Source: [Mycobacterium] fortunisiensis (GTDB lineage: Bacteria > Actinomycetota > Actinomycetes > Mycobacteriales > Mycobacteriaceae). From it: 64,000 bases of DNA. The notes beneath the pieces were generated by a model. It did no database searches, was not told the DNA's origin, and saw nothing but the letters and a program-made list of their open reading frames with translations. The translations under genes and the position numbers were made by a program. Numbering within the stretch: position 1 is the first letter of the stretch; the number at the start of each line of letters is the position of its first letter. The stretch spans positions 299,150 to 363,149 of the forward strand of contig NZ_VOMB01000027.1 of the NCBI RefSeq assembly GCF_019050325.1, written 5' to 3'. This document shows positions 21,139 through 30,153 of the stretch, in pieces.

Positions 21139-21698
21139 GCGTTGCCCATGGAGACGTAGAACTCGTCGGTACCTGCGCCGTCCTCCAACTCGACGTCGAA
21201 GGTGTTGAGGGCATAGGCCAGCGCGCTGTAGCCGCCGAAGGTGAACATCAGGTCCATTCGCTGCTGGTCGTCGAGGCGCTGCCCGAGACGCTCCCAGACC
21301 TCGGCCGAGATCCGGGACCCGCTGTGCAGTTCGTCGACCGCGTCGATCACCGCCTGGTCGAATTCGTCTGCCGCTGAGCCGGTTTGGGCGGCAGAGAGGT
21401 CAGCTTCGGTCAAACCGAGCGACCGCGCGATCGCGCTGTGGTGACCCCACTCGTACCCGCAACCGTGCCGAAAAGCGGTACGCAGGATCACCAGCTCCCG
21501 GACCCCTTCGGGCAGGGTCGAGGACAACTGCAGGTAGCTGTTGAACGGCAGAAACGCGCCGGCCAGTTTCGGGTGGCGCACCAACGTCGACAGCGCGTTG
21601 CCCACCTTGTCCGGGCGGCGCCGTTCCGGCGGCACGGTGGAGGCCAGCGCCTCACGTGCGTGTTCGTCCCAGTCCTCTGCCGGCAACGGCGTCAACAT
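21135..21698 (-). CDS. Carboxymuconolactone decarboxylase-family protein
   Basis: A 187-residue alpha-helical protein of the AhpD/CMD family. The core motif HGCGYEWGHH keeps one Cys and the His pair but not the CxxC of peroxidase-active AhpD, so a thiol peroxidase function is doubtful. ATG 21698 follows AAAGGA at good spacing; the open frame extends to 22034 but without support. Its 3' end overlaps fusA2 by 4 bases. Confidence 0.82.
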   Translation of the reverse strand: MLTPLPAEDWDEHAREALASTVPPERRRPDKVGNALSTLVRHPKLAGAFLPFNSYLQLSSTLPEGVRELVILRTAFRHGCGYEWGHHSAIARSLGLTEADLSAAQTGSAADEFDQAVIDAVDELHSGSRISAEVWERLGQRLDDQQRMDLMFTFGGYSALAYALNTFDVELEDGAGTDEFYVSMGNA

Positions 21699-22052
21699 CC
21701 GAAATCGTCCTTTCACGGGTCGACCCACTCTACGGTCGGCCGGCGAATCGTGGCGACATCCAGTAGCCGGTCGACGCTGCCACTGTCCGGCAAATGAGCC
21801 CCGGCCTGCCATTGCAGCAACGTACGGGTCGCGCGCCGCGGCGGGCGCCGGCGACATCGTCGGGCAGATAGTCACCCTGAATGACGGCAGAAATACCTGA
21901 TCAGCGCCTACGCTGTGACACGGGTCTCCCGCTGTCGGCAATTTGACGTTGGCCGCAACAGGGACCTGCCGGTTGCAGTTGTCTCTGGTTGTTTGGGAGA
22001 GTTTGCAGGCCTGATGCGTTGTTGGCTGCGTCAATAAATCGGAGGTTTGCGC
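21699..22052. other. Divergent gap CMD / MCE, no gene seen
   Basis: About 350 bases between the CMD-family start and the MCE gene. An SD (GGAGG at 22041-22045) serves the MCE start. No convincing ORF, hairpin or operator was found in the rest. Confidence 0.4.
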
Positions 22053-23297
22053 GTGGCCTCATCCACCGCGACGGTGCGGGACCGCTTCGAACAGCGGTTC
22101 AAGCACTGGCGTTATGACCCCCCGTACAAGTCGGCATGTGCGGGCATGGCCATCCTGTTCGTCGCGGTGCTGGTGTTGACGTGGATGCAGTTCCGCGGCG
22201 CATTCGAGGAAAAGACGCAGCTCACGGTCCTGTCCAACCGCTCGGGCCTGTCGATGGATCCGGGCTCGAAGGTGACCTTCAACGGTGTCCCGATCGGCCG
22301 GCTCACCGCCGTCGACGTGGTGGACACCGACGGTGAGTCCCAGGCCAGGCTGACCTTGGACGTCAAGCCCAAGTACCTGCACCTGATCCCGGAGAACGTC
22401 TCGGCCGAGCTGCGCGCCACCACGGTGTTCGGCAACAAGTACATCTCGTTCACCGCGCCCGACAATCCCTCGCCGCAGCGGGTCTCCCCCGCCACACCGA
22501 TTCACGCTCAGGGCGTGACCACCGAGTTCAACACGCTGTTCGAGACGATCACCGCGATCTCCGAGCAGATCGACCCGATCAAGCTCAACGAAACCCTGAC
22601 CGCCACCGCCCAGGCGCTTGACGGGCTCGGCGACAAGTTCGGCCAGTCGATCGTCAACGGCAACGACATCCTGACCGACCTCAACGGACGCATGCCGCAG
22701 ATCCGTCGCGACCTCTCCGGGCTGGCCGACCTGGGCGAGATCTACGCCGACGCCGGACCGGACCTGTTCGACGGCCTGACCAACGCCGTCACCACCGCGC
22801 GCACGCTCAACCAGCAGCGGGCGAACCTGGATCAGGCGCTGGTGGCCGCGGTCGGATTCGGCAACACCGGCGGGGACATCTTCGAGCGTGGCGGACCGTA
22901 CCTGGTGCGCGGCGCCCAGGACCTGCTGCCGGTCAGCGCAATGCTCGACCGCAACAGCCCGGCGTGGTACTGCATGATCCACAACTACGCCGAGGCGGCC
23001 CCGAAGTTCGCCCAGCAGACCCGCAACGGCTACGGGTTCGAGCTGCACGATTTCCTGGTCGGCGCCGGCAACCCCTGGGTCTATCCCGACAACCTGCCAC
23101 GGGTGAACGCCAAGGGTGGTCCCGAGGGCCGGCCGGGCTGCTGGCAGCCGATCACCAAGGAATTGTGGCCGGCGCCGTATCTGGTGCTGGACACCGGCGC
23201 GTCGATCGCGCCCTACAACCACTTCGAACTGGGCCAGCCGCTGACCGCCGAGTATGTGTGGGGTCGCCAGATCGGCGAACACACGATCAATCCGTAG
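22053..23297 (+). CDS. Orphan MCE-family protein
   Basis: A 414-residue protein with one N-terminal transmembrane segment (about residues 31-50) followed by an MlaD/MCE domain (LTVLSNRSGLSMDPGSKVTF). A helical region and a C-terminal domain with conserved WYC and PGCWQPITKE follow. It looks like an MceA-type subunit of a lipid importer, normally one of six consecutive mce genes behind yrbEAB. Here it stands alone, between a CMD gene and a DMT transporter. GTG 22053 is chosen for the GGAGG seven bases upstream. Confidence 0.85.
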   Translation: MASSTATVRDRFEQRFKHWRYDPPYKSACAGMAILFVAVLVLTWMQFRGAFEEKTQLTVLSNRSGLSMDPGSKVTFNGVPIGRLTAVDVVDTDGESQARLTLDVKPKYLHLIPENVSAELRATTVFGNKYISFTAPDNPSPQRVSPATPIHAQGVTTEFNTLFETITAISEQIDPIKLNETLTATAQALDGLGDKFGQSIVNGNDILTDLNGRMPQIRRDLSGLADLGEIYADAGPDLFDGLTNAVTTARTLNQQRANLDQALVAAVGFGNTGGDIFERGGPYLVRGAQDLLPVSAMLDRNSPAWYCMIHNYAEAAPKFAQQTRNGYGFELHDFLVGAGNPWVYPDNLPRVNAKGGPEGRPGCWQPITKELWPAPYLVLDTGASIAPYNHFELGQPLTAEYVWGRQIGEHTINP

Positions 23298-24192
23298 CGA
23301 TCCGAATCGGCCCGGTGATCTCGGCTTCCAGGCTCTCCTCGTAGGCACCCTCGTCACGGCCCAGCGAGATTGTGGCGGCGGCCATCGCGCCGACGGAAAT
23401 CGCCAATGTCACCGGTTCCCAGCCGGTGATCAGCAGATGTTCGCCCAGCACGACCGACCCGAGCACAACTGCGACCACGGGCTCGAGCACCAGCATGGTG
23501 GGCACCGAGGTCTGCAGTGAGCCGGCGTGGAATGCCGACTGCTGCAGCAGGGTGGCCACCACGCCGAGGATCAGCACCAGGTAGAGCGCAGGGGTGGTGA
23601 GCACGGTGAGCACACTGCCCGTCGCGATCGTGTGCATCACGATCTTCGTCAACACCGCGACGACGCCGAACATCACACCCACCGCGAACGCCAACAGGAC
23701 CGCGCGGCGCCAGTCACTGCTGCGGGTGGCGGCCAGAACGCACGCGGCGACCGCGGCCGCGCACACCACGGCGACGATCACCGTGGTCGACACCGACACC
23801 GCATAGGTGCCGGTGCTGGCCCGGGCCAGGGCGACGAACACGGTCAACGCCCCGGTCAGCAGCAGGGCCCAGGCCCACTCCGCGCCGGTGACCCGGCGGT
23901 GGGCCAGCCGTGCGCTCAGGGGCAGCGCAAACAACAGGGCCGACACCAACACCGGTTGGACCAGGAGCAGCGATCCGAACGCGAGCGCCAATGCCTGGAA
24001 ACCGTAACCGGCCACTGCGGACGCGGTGCCGGCCCACCAGAGCTTGCGGCGCAGCAAGGTGCGCAACATGACCGAGCTGACGCCCTTCTCGGGCGGCACG
24101 TCCATCGTGGCACGCTGCCGCACGACGATGCCGACCGCCGCGAAAACCGCTGCGCAGAGGGCAAACAGCACCGCGAGACTGTTGCCGAGCAA
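23287..24192 (-). CDS. DMT-superfamily transporter
   Basis: A 301-residue integral membrane protein with about ten hydrophobic segments, of the EamA-like drug/metabolite transporter superfamily; the repeat of about five segments is visible as two halves. The start is TTG 24192, the first start after an in-frame stop, giving MLGNSLAVLF. It overlaps the MCE gene 3' end by 11 bases tail to tail. Substrate unknown. Confidence 0.8.
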   Translation of the reverse strand: MLGNSLAVLFALCAAVFAAVGIVVRQRATMDVPPEKGVSSVMLRTLLRRKLWWAGTASAVAGYGFQALALAFGSLLLVQPVLVSALLFALPLSARLAHRRVTGAEWAWALLLTGALTVFVALARASTGTYAVSVSTTVIVAVVCAAAVAACVLAATRSSDWRRAVLLAFAVGVMFGVVAVLTKIVMHTIATGSVLTVLTTPALYLVLILGVVATLLQQSAFHAGSLQTSVPTMLVLEPVVAVVLGSVVLGEHLLITGWEPVTLAISVGAMAAATISLGRDEGAYEESLEAEITGPIRIATD

Positions 24193-24308
24193 GCCTCGTC
24201 AACCCCTTCCGGGCCGATTGTGTCGGCCCCTCCACAGGGAGTAGGCCAGTGCCCTTCAACCGTAGAACGCTGACGCCGATGGCGCCGCCCGGGGTTGGGC
24301 CCGCGGGT

Positions 24309-24617
24309 TCAGACCACCTGCAGGTGCCGCTTCGGGGGCTCGTCGGCGGAACCGGTGGATCCACTGGTCGCAGCGCCGGGCAGGACCTGCGGGGCTGGGG
24401 CGATCTTGTCGTTGACACTGGCCACCGCCGAGTCGACACGATTCACCGCGGTGTCGCACAGATCGCGGACCCGGCCGCTGGCGCTTTCGACGTCGTCTGC
24501 GGCGCTGCGCAGGTACGCCCTGAGGTTGACCCGCAGCCGCTCGCCGGCGCTCCGCGCCCGCAGCCGTACCCGGTCGTCGACCTCGACAGTCACGTATGGC
24601 AACAAACGAAACCTCAT
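24309..24617 (-). CDS. Small hypothetical protein
   Basis: A 102-residue protein with basic helices (RARSAGERLRVNLRAYL...) and an acidic/Ala-rich middle, ending with a Ser/Pro/Gly-rich tail. ATG 24617 has GGTGAGG 8 bases upstream, a good SD. No family is recognised; it might be an envelope or nucleoid-associated protein. The 116-base gap to the DMT gene and the 126-base gap to the phosphatase hold nothing clear. Confidence 0.5.
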   Translation of the reverse strand: MRFRLLPYVTVEVDDRVRLRARSAGERLRVNLRAYLRSAADDVESASGRVRDLCDTAVNRVDSAVASVNDKIAPAPQVLPGAATSGSTGSADEPPKRHLQVV

Positions 24618-24743
24618 CGCAGAAACCTCACCGCCGCGCTCCCATCTGGAGATGCCATGGCTCACACTAACCGCGTCCGGCGGCGGTACAAGCCAGACGT
24701 GACCGGCGCCGCATCCGCCGCGGTCGCCGCGGGTGGCTCACAG

Positions 24744-25457
24744 TCACTCGCCGGTGCCGGCGCCGTCCCAGTCGGCCAGCGTCCAGCCGTCGGTCGGATT
24801 GCCCTTGATCACCACGTAATCGGTGTTGTCCAGCGGGTGTTGCATCAGCAGCTGCGGGTTCGGATTGGCGACGTTCATCTGTACCCACAACATGATCGCG
24901 GCCCCGTGCGAATAGGCGACCGGTTTGTCGTCGCCGCTGTCGTAGATCTGCTGCACCGCGCCGTCGAACCGGGCGTCGAACTCGTCACCGTCGATGGATC
25001 CGGGTATCCGGGCGGTCCGGTCGCCGCGCAGCCACCGTTGCGGCGCGGAGAAGTAGGTGTCCACCGCACTCGCCTCGGGCTGCCCCTCGTAGATGCCGGC
25101 CTCGACCTCGTGCAGCCCGGGCAGCACGGTGATCGGCTCGCCCAACGTGTCGGCCATCGGCTGGGCGGTCTGCTGGGTCCGGATCATGGTCGAGGCGAAG
25201 ATCCCGTCGTAGTGCTGCGGTGCCAGGCGCTGCGCACTGGCGACGGCCTGGCTGCGCCCCAGGTCGGTCAGCGGTGGGCCCGGGGTGGAGCTGTCGATCA
25301 GGCCCGAGGCGTTACCCGCCGACTGGGCGTGACGAACGAATGTCAGGGTGATGGAGCGGTAGCCGCCGGCGCCGGCGACCGGCGCCAGCAGCGTGGCCAG
25401 GGTCAAGACGATCGCACACAACAACGGCAGTACTCGTGGTTTTCGCACACCGGCCAT
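24744..25457 (-). CDS. Secreted histidine-phosphatase superfamily protein
   Basis: A 237-residue protein with a hydrophobic N-terminal segment ending near APVAGAGG, so it is exported. The catalytic RHAQSAGN (phosphohistidine) is near residue 42, and the second catalytic histidine is in AYSHGAAI. This is the phosphoglycerate mutase-like branch 1 fold; the substrate could be a phosphorylated sugar or nucleotide. It is divergent from the O-methyltransferase gene with only 29 bases between the starts. Confidence 0.83.
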   Translation of the reverse strand: MAGVRKPRVLPLLCAIVLTLATLLAPVAGAGGYRSITLTFVRHAQSAGNASGLIDSSTPGPPLTDLGRSQAVASAQRLAPQHYDGIFASTMIRTQQTAQPMADTLGEPITVLPGLHEVEAGIYEGQPEASAVDTYFSAPQRWLRGDRTARIPGSIDGDEFDARFDGAVQQIYDSGDDKPVAYSHGAAIMLWVQMNVANPNPQLLMQHPLDNTDYVVIKGNPTDGWTLADWDGAGTGE

Positions 25458-25486
25458 AATTCACGGTTGAGCGTAGGTTCGTCAGC

Positions 25487-26146
25487 GTGACTACCCTCAA
25501 CGACGCCTCGGTCGCAGGCGCACTGGACCGGATGTACGCCGCGGCCGACGAGCAGTTCACGAAATTGCGTGACGATGTGTCCGGCCGCTTCGCGAATTTG
25601 TCGGGTGCCAGCGCGCAGGAGCGGGCCGACGCCCTCAGCGACATCTACATGCCGGTGACGCGGGAGGCCGGCCGCCTGTTGTACTCGCTGGTGCGGGCCA
25701 CCAAACCGGCGGTGGTGGTCGAGTTCGGGATGTCGTTCGGGCTGTCGGCTCTGCATCTGGCATCGGCGGTGCGCGACAACGGCACCGGCCGGGTGTTCAC
25801 CACCGAGCTCAGTGAGGCCAAGATCGCCGCGGCCACAAAGACATTCGCCGAGACCGGTCTGGACGACGTCATCACCGTGCTCGAAGGCGACGCCCTCGAG
25901 ACGCTCAAGTCCGTTCGCGGCGAGATCGGATTCGTCCTGCTGGACGGCTGGAAAGAGCTCTACCTGCCGGTGCTGAAACTCCTCGAGCCCCAGCTGGCAA
26001 CCGGGGCCCTGCTGGTCGCGGACAACACCTCGATGGCGGACACGCAGCCCTACCTGGACTATGTGCGCGACGCCGGCAACGGGTATGTCAGCGTGAATTT
26101 CCTGGCCCGCGACAGCGACAGCATGGAGCTCAGCTGCCGCGGCTAG
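25487..26146 (+). CDS. O-methyltransferase (class I SAM)
   Basis: A 219-residue SAM-dependent O-methyltransferase of the catechol/CCoAOMT-like family 3. The SAM-binding region VVVEFGMSFGLSALHLASAV replaces the usual ExGxxxG by EFGMSFG. The acidic motif LLDGWKELYLP and VADNTSMAD follow. GTG start, first start available downstream of the divergent phosphatase. Its stop shares the CTAG tetranucleotide with the convergent AraC gene. Confidence 0.85.
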   Translation: MTTLNDASVAGALDRMYAAADEQFTKLRDDVSGRFANLSGASAQERADALSDIYMPVTREAGRLLYSLVRATKPAVVVEFGMSFGLSALHLASAVRDNGTGRVFTTELSEAKIAAATKTFAETGLDDVITVLEGDALETLKSVRGEIGFVLLDGWKELYLPVLKLLEPQLATGALLVADNTSMADTQPYLDYVRDAGNGYVSVNFLARDSDSMELSCRG

Positions 26147-26973
26147 TACTCCTCGCGGGCCCGCGCCCGGTACGCCGACGGTGTCTGCCCGCAGAACTGG
26201 GTGAAGCACCGGGTGAATGAGCTCAAGTTCTCGAAGCCCACGGCTGTCGCGGTGGCCTGCACCGATTGGTCCGGCCCGGCCAGCAGCGCCATCGCCCGCA
26301 GCATGCGGGCGTGCAGAAGATATGTGCGCCAAGAGATTCCGATCGTCTCGGCGAACAGGCGGCGCAGCGTGCGTTCGGACACCGCGACCGCCCGGCTGAC
26401 GTCCTCGACGGTGGCGGTGTCGAGGTGCTCCTTGGTGTAGGCCAGCGCGGCGGCCACGATCGGGTGATCGGTGGTGGGCAGGCTCAGCGGTGCCTCGTGG
26501 TCGAGCGCCTCGACGACAAGATCGGCCAGGGCGCGGAAGAACGTGTCGGAGGCGTCATCACCGTGGGCGCGTTCGATCGACCACCGCAGCGCGTAGACCA
26601 TCATCTCCCGGATCAGGGGCGAGACGGCGATGATCCGGGCGCGATCGCCGCCGTCCGGAATGAGAGCCGGGTCGAACATCACCGCGATCGTCTTGACGTC
26701 GGGATTCATCACCGCCTGATGCTTGAGGCCGGCGGGGATCCAGGCGGCCTGCTGCGGGGGTAGCAGGTAGTGGGCGGCCTCGGTTTCCACCTCGACGACA
26801 CCGTGGAGGGCGTATTCGATCTGGTGTACGTCGTGGAAGTGCCAGCCGGTGATCAGGCCTTCGCCCTCGTAGAGGTAGCTGCCCGACGGCGCGTGGCCGC
26901 CGCGGCGCAGATCGATGTGGCGGGTATTGGCCGATTCGGTCAAATCTCTGTCCGAAGCAGCAGAGACGGTCAT
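26143..26973 (-). CDS. AraC-family transcriptional regulator
   Basis: A 276-residue regulator: N-terminal cupin-like sensing domain (ITGWHFHDVHQIEYALHG), then a C-terminal double HTH with the AraC signature AVGFENLSSFTRCFTQFCGQTPSAYR. It is divergent from the amidohydrolase gene with only 24 bases between starts, so it probably regulates that gene and may bind within its own coding sequence. Inducer unknown. Confidence 0.88.
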   Translation of the reverse strand: MTVSAASDRDLTESANTRHIDLRRGGHAPSGSYLYEGEGLITGWHFHDVHQIEYALHGVVEVETEAAHYLLPPQQAAWIPAGLKHQAVMNPDVKTIAVMFDPALIPDGGDRARIIAVSPLIREMMVYALRWSIERAHGDDASDTFFRALADLVVEALDHEAPLSLPTTDHPIVAAALAYTKEHLDTATVEDVSRAVAVSERTLRRLFAETIGISWRTYLLHARMLRAMALLAGPDQSVQATATAVGFENLSSFTRCFTQFCGQTPSAYRARAREEY

Positions 26974-26997
26974 GCCGTCCGAGGGTACTAGTTAGAT

Positions 26998-28263
26998 ATG
27001 AAGACCGACGACCTGATTCTGATCAGCATCGACGACCATGTCGTCGAGCCGCCTGACATGTTCCTGCGGCACGTGCCCGAGAAGTACAAGCCCGAGGCAC
27101 CGATCGTGGTCACCGACGACAAGGGCGTCGACCAGTGGATGTACCAGGGCCGCCCGCAGGGGGTGTCCGGGCTCAATGCCGTGGTGTCCTGGCCGGCCGA
27201 GGAGTGGGGCCGCGACCCGGCCGGCTTCGCCGAGATGCGTCCGGGCGTCTACGACGTGCACGAGCGGGTGCGCGACATGGACCGCAACGGCATCCTGGCC
27301 TCGATGTGCTTCCCGACCTTCACCGGTTTCTCCGCACGCCACCTGAACATGCACCGCGAAGAGGCCACCTTGGTGATGGTGTCGGCCTACAACGACTGGC
27401 ACATCGACGAGTGGGCCGGTTCGGCGCCCGGACGGTTCATCCCGATCGCGATCCTGCCGACGTGGAATCCCGAGGCCATGTGCCGTGAGATCCGCCGGGT
27501 GGCGGCCAAGGGCTGCCGCGCGGTCACCATGCCGGAGCTGCCGCACCTGGAGGGCCTGCCCAGTTACTTCGACGAGGACTACTGGGGCCCGGTGTTCCGC
27601 ACCCTGTCCGAAGAGAACGTGGTGATGTGCCTGCACATCGGCACCGGTTTCGGCGCCATCTCGATGGCCAAGGACGCGCCGATCGACAACCTGATCATCC
27701 TGGCCACCCAGGTGTCGGCGATGTGTGCCCAGGATCTGCTGTGGGGCCCGGCCATGCGGAACTACCCCGACCTCAAGTTCGCCTTCTCCGAAGGTGGAAT
27801 CGGTTGGATTCCTTTCTATCTGGACCGCAGCGATCGCCACTACACCAACCAGAAGTGGCTGCGCCGCGACTTCGGCGACAAGCTGCCGTCCGACGTGTTC
27901 CGCGAGCACTCACTGGCCTGCTACGTCACCGACAAGACCTCGCTCAAGCTGCGCCACGAGATCGGCATCGACATCATCGCCTGGGAGTGCGACTACCCGC
28001 ACTCGGACTGCTTCTGGCCCGATGCGCCCGAGCAGGTGCTGGCCGAGCTGAACGCTGCCGGCGCAAGCGATTCCGACATCAACAAGATCACCTGGGAGAA
28101 CTCGGCCCGGTTCTTCGGCTGGGATCCGTTCGCGCTGACCCCGCGTGACCAGGCCACCGTCGGTGCACTGCGGGCCAAGGCCACCGATGTGGACACCTCG
28201 ATCCGGCCGCGGGCCGAGTGGGCCAAGCTCTACGAGCAGAAACAGCAGTTCGCCCAGTCCTGA
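26998..28263 (+). CDS. Amidohydrolase_2 family protein
   Basis: A 421-residue metal-dependent hydrolase of the ACMSD/amidohydrolase_2 type. The N-terminal metal motif is DDHVVEPPD rather than DxHxH, and ECDYPHSD near residue 330 supplies the C-terminal Asp. It may decarboxylate or hydrolyse an aromatic or amide substrate. A -10-like TACTAG lies 7 bases before the ATG, suggesting leaderless transcription. The AraC gene is divergent and the P450 cluster convergent, hinting at a shared catabolic task. Confidence 0.82.
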   Translation: MKTDDLILISIDDHVVEPPDMFLRHVPEKYKPEAPIVVTDDKGVDQWMYQGRPQGVSGLNAVVSWPAEEWGRDPAGFAEMRPGVYDVHERVRDMDRNGILASMCFPTFTGFSARHLNMHREEATLVMVSAYNDWHIDEWAGSAPGRFIPIAILPTWNPEAMCREIRRVAAKGCRAVTMPELPHLEGLPSYFDEDYWGPVFRTLSEENVVMCLHIGTGFGAISMAKDAPIDNLIILATQVSAMCAQDLLWGPAMRNYPDLKFAFSEGGIGWIPFYLDRSDRHYTNQKWLRRDFGDKLPSDVFREHSLACYVTDKTSLKLRHEIGIDIIAWECDYPHSDCFWPDAPEQVLAELNAAGASDSDINKITWENSARFFGWDPFALTPRDQATVGALRAKATDVDTSIRPRAEWAKLYEQKQQFAQS

Positions 28264-28270
28264 TCTGTCG

Positions 28271-28329
28271 TCGAGTCTGCGCCGAGGGCGGAAGGGGCCG
28301 AGAACCCCACGCCCTCGGCGCAGAGTCGA
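28271..28329. terminator. Long inverted repeat between convergent genes
   Basis: Arms of 20 bp (28271-28290 and 28310-28329) pair with a single mismatch; the core is CTGCGCCGAGGGCG against CGCCCTCGGCGCAG. A 19-base loop contains GGGG and CCCC that extend the stem. It starts 8 bases after the amidohydrolase stop and ends 6 bases before the unknown gene's stop. It fits a bidirectional terminator, and may be a repeated mycobacterial element. Confidence 0.7.
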
Positions 28330-28335
28330 TCTCGG

Positions 28336-28836
28336 TCAGGCCCGCAGGGTGGTGCCCGCTTGGGCGTTCATGGACGTGAATGTCTCGGCGGCGGTGACGG
28401 TATCGGCCGCAATGCCTGCCGCGGCGCCGGCCCGGGCCTTGAACGCCCGCGCGGCCGCACTCAGCTGATGCCCGAACCGATGGGCCTGGTCGGCAACTGC
28501 GCCCCACACCAGCACCTCGGCGCAGCCGGACAAAATCTGTTGTACCTCAGGCGTCGTCGCGTCCCGGTACATCTCACCGCCCAGCACCAACACGCATTTC
28601 TCTTCGTCCGGCCGGGCGGCCGCCACCGCGCCGTCGACCAACTCGGCACCGAGAATCTGCACCGGCCGGGCCGCGCCCGCGGCGGTATCGGATTCGAGGA
28701 GCTGCACACTCACCCGCCAGCCGCTCATCATCCGGTCGACGATCAGGCCGCCGGCGTTGGCGGTGAGTTCCGCGGCGTCGCGTGCGATCACGTGCATGCG
28801 GTATCCCACGGTGCCGCAGGCTTTCTCGCTCTTCAT
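28336..28836 (-). CDS. Unknown protein, cotranscribed with the P450
   Basis: A 166-residue protein. A predicted alpha/beta core has VLVLGG and EVLVWGAVAD, and the C-terminus is helical and Ala-rich. No family is recognised. Its ATG overlaps the P450 stop by 4 bases (ATGA), so it is translationally coupled and probably acts with the P450; it is not a ferredoxin (no Fe-S cysteine pattern). It might be a partner that delivers or modifies the substrate, but that is inference. Confidence 0.7.
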   Translation of the reverse strand: MKSEKACGTVGYRMHVIARDAAELTANAGGLIVDRMMSGWRVSVQLLESDTAAGAARPVQILGAELVDGAVAAARPDEEKCVLVLGGEMYRDATTPEVQQILSGCAEVLVWGAVADQAHRFGHQLSAAARAFKARAGAAAGIAADTVTAAETFTSMNAQAGTTLRA

Positions 28837-30038
28837 CGCAGCACCCGCACCGGGACGTGCGACCATCCGACGACGTTCTGCATGCTCACCCGCTCACATC
28901 GATCCCAGTCGACCTCGTAGGCCGGCATGAAGTCCAGCAGCTTGTCGAGTGCGATGCCGCACTCCAGCCGGGCCAGCGCCGCACCCAGGCAGCTGTGGAT
29001 GCCGTACCCGAAACCCAAGTTCTGGGCCTCGGTCCGGTTGCGGTCGATGTCGAAGACATCGGGATCCGTCCAGGCCTCGGGGTCACGGTTCGCCGATCCA
29101 CCGACCAGGAACACCGGCTTGCCGGCCGGAATCGTGGTGCCATGCAGGTGGATATCGCGCTGTGACCGCCGCACGTTGTACTGGGCCGGTGCCTCGTAGC
29201 GCAGCAGTTCCTCGATCGCGGCCGGGATCTTGCTGCGGTCGGCGGCCAGGATCCGCCATTGTTCGGGATGGCGGGCGAACATCACCGCGGCGGCGCCGAC
29301 CAGTTTGGTCACGGTTTCGGCTCCGGCACCGCCCAAAAGCGTGGCAAAACCGGCGATCTCAGAGCCCCGCAGCCGACTGATCTCGCCGTCTTCCCGCTCG
29401 ACCTCGGCCGCGATCAGCCCGCTGATCATGTCGTCGCGTGGTTCGGCGCGGCGTTGTGTGATCAGGTCGTAGTACATCAGCCAGGACTGGGCCATGGCCT
29501 CGATCCCGGATTCCGACATCTCGATCTGGCCCACGTCCCGGTGCAGTGACTCGTCGATCCACAGCCGCACCTGCTGTCGCGCCTCCGGCGGCACGCCGAG
29601 CATCGCGGTGATGACCTCGACCGGGAAGAACGCCGAGAAGTCGGAGACCACATCGAATCCCTGCGGGTCGACGCCGGCCAGGTAGCGGTCGATCTGCTCG
29701 GACACCATGTCGCGCAGCGCCCCGATCGCCCGGGGGGTGAAGACCTTGTTCACCAGGCTGCGCATCTGCCGGTGCTCGGGCGGGTCAAGCGAGATGATCA
29801 TCTTCGCCGGCGCCTTCTCCCCGGTGCGCACCATGGCCAGGTCCACACCGTAGGCCGACGAGTACGTCTCGAAGTCCCGGAACGCGGCCGCCACGTCGGT
29901 GTGCCGGGTCAGCGCGTAGAAGTCGTACTCGGCGCTGTAATAGACCGGCGCCTCTTCCCGCATGCGTCGATACGTTTCGTACGGACCGTTGAAGAAGTCC
30001 GCCGAGAACGGGTCGAACACCACTTGCGACGTCGTCAC
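28833..30038 (-). CDS. Cytochrome P450
   Basis: A 401-residue soluble bacterial P450. I-helix GGAGAETVT, ExxR EELLR and the heme-ligand loop FGYGIHSCLGAAL are present. The catalytic threonine after Gly-Ala-Glu is conserved. It needs external ferredoxin and reductase; none is nearby. Upstream (minus strand) a 17-base palindrome at 30093-30109 suggests a TetR-type regulator. It is the first gene of a two-gene operon. Confidence 0.92.
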   Translation of the reverse strand: MTTSQVVFDPFSADFFNGPYETYRRMREEAPVYYSAEYDFYALTRHTDVAAAFRDFETYSSAYGVDLAMVRTGEKAPAKMIISLDPPEHRQMRSLVNKVFTPRAIGALRDMVSEQIDRYLAGVDPQGFDVVSDFSAFFPVEVITAMLGVPPEARQQVRLWIDESLHRDVGQIEMSESGIEAMAQSWLMYYDLITQRRAEPRDDMISGLIAAEVEREDGEISRLRGSEIAGFATLLGGAGAETVTKLVGAAAVMFARHPEQWRILAADRSKIPAAIEELLRYEAPAQYNVRRSQRDIHLHGTTIPAGKPVFLVGGSANRDPEAWTDPDVFDIDRNRTEAQNLGFGYGIHSCLGAALARLECGIALDKLLDFMPAYEVDWDRCERVSMQNVVGWSHVPVRVLR

Positions 30039-30092
30039 CTGACCTCCCGCCGGAACACCGAAACCTGCCCCGACATCACTCCGGGACGCCTA

Positions 30093-30109
30093 ACTGTAAT
30101 GGTTACAGT
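30093..30109. promoter_or_regulatory. Palindromic operator upstream of the P450
   Basis: ACTGTAA and TTACAGT, perfect 7-bp arms with TGG between, about 55-71 bases before the P450 start codon. Consistent with a TetR-type binding site. The responsible regulator is not identified in the window. Confidence 0.55.
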
Positions 30110-30153
30110 AGGTTGGTTTCAAGTCTCCGGCCCCAGGCGGCCCGGGCGAAGGA

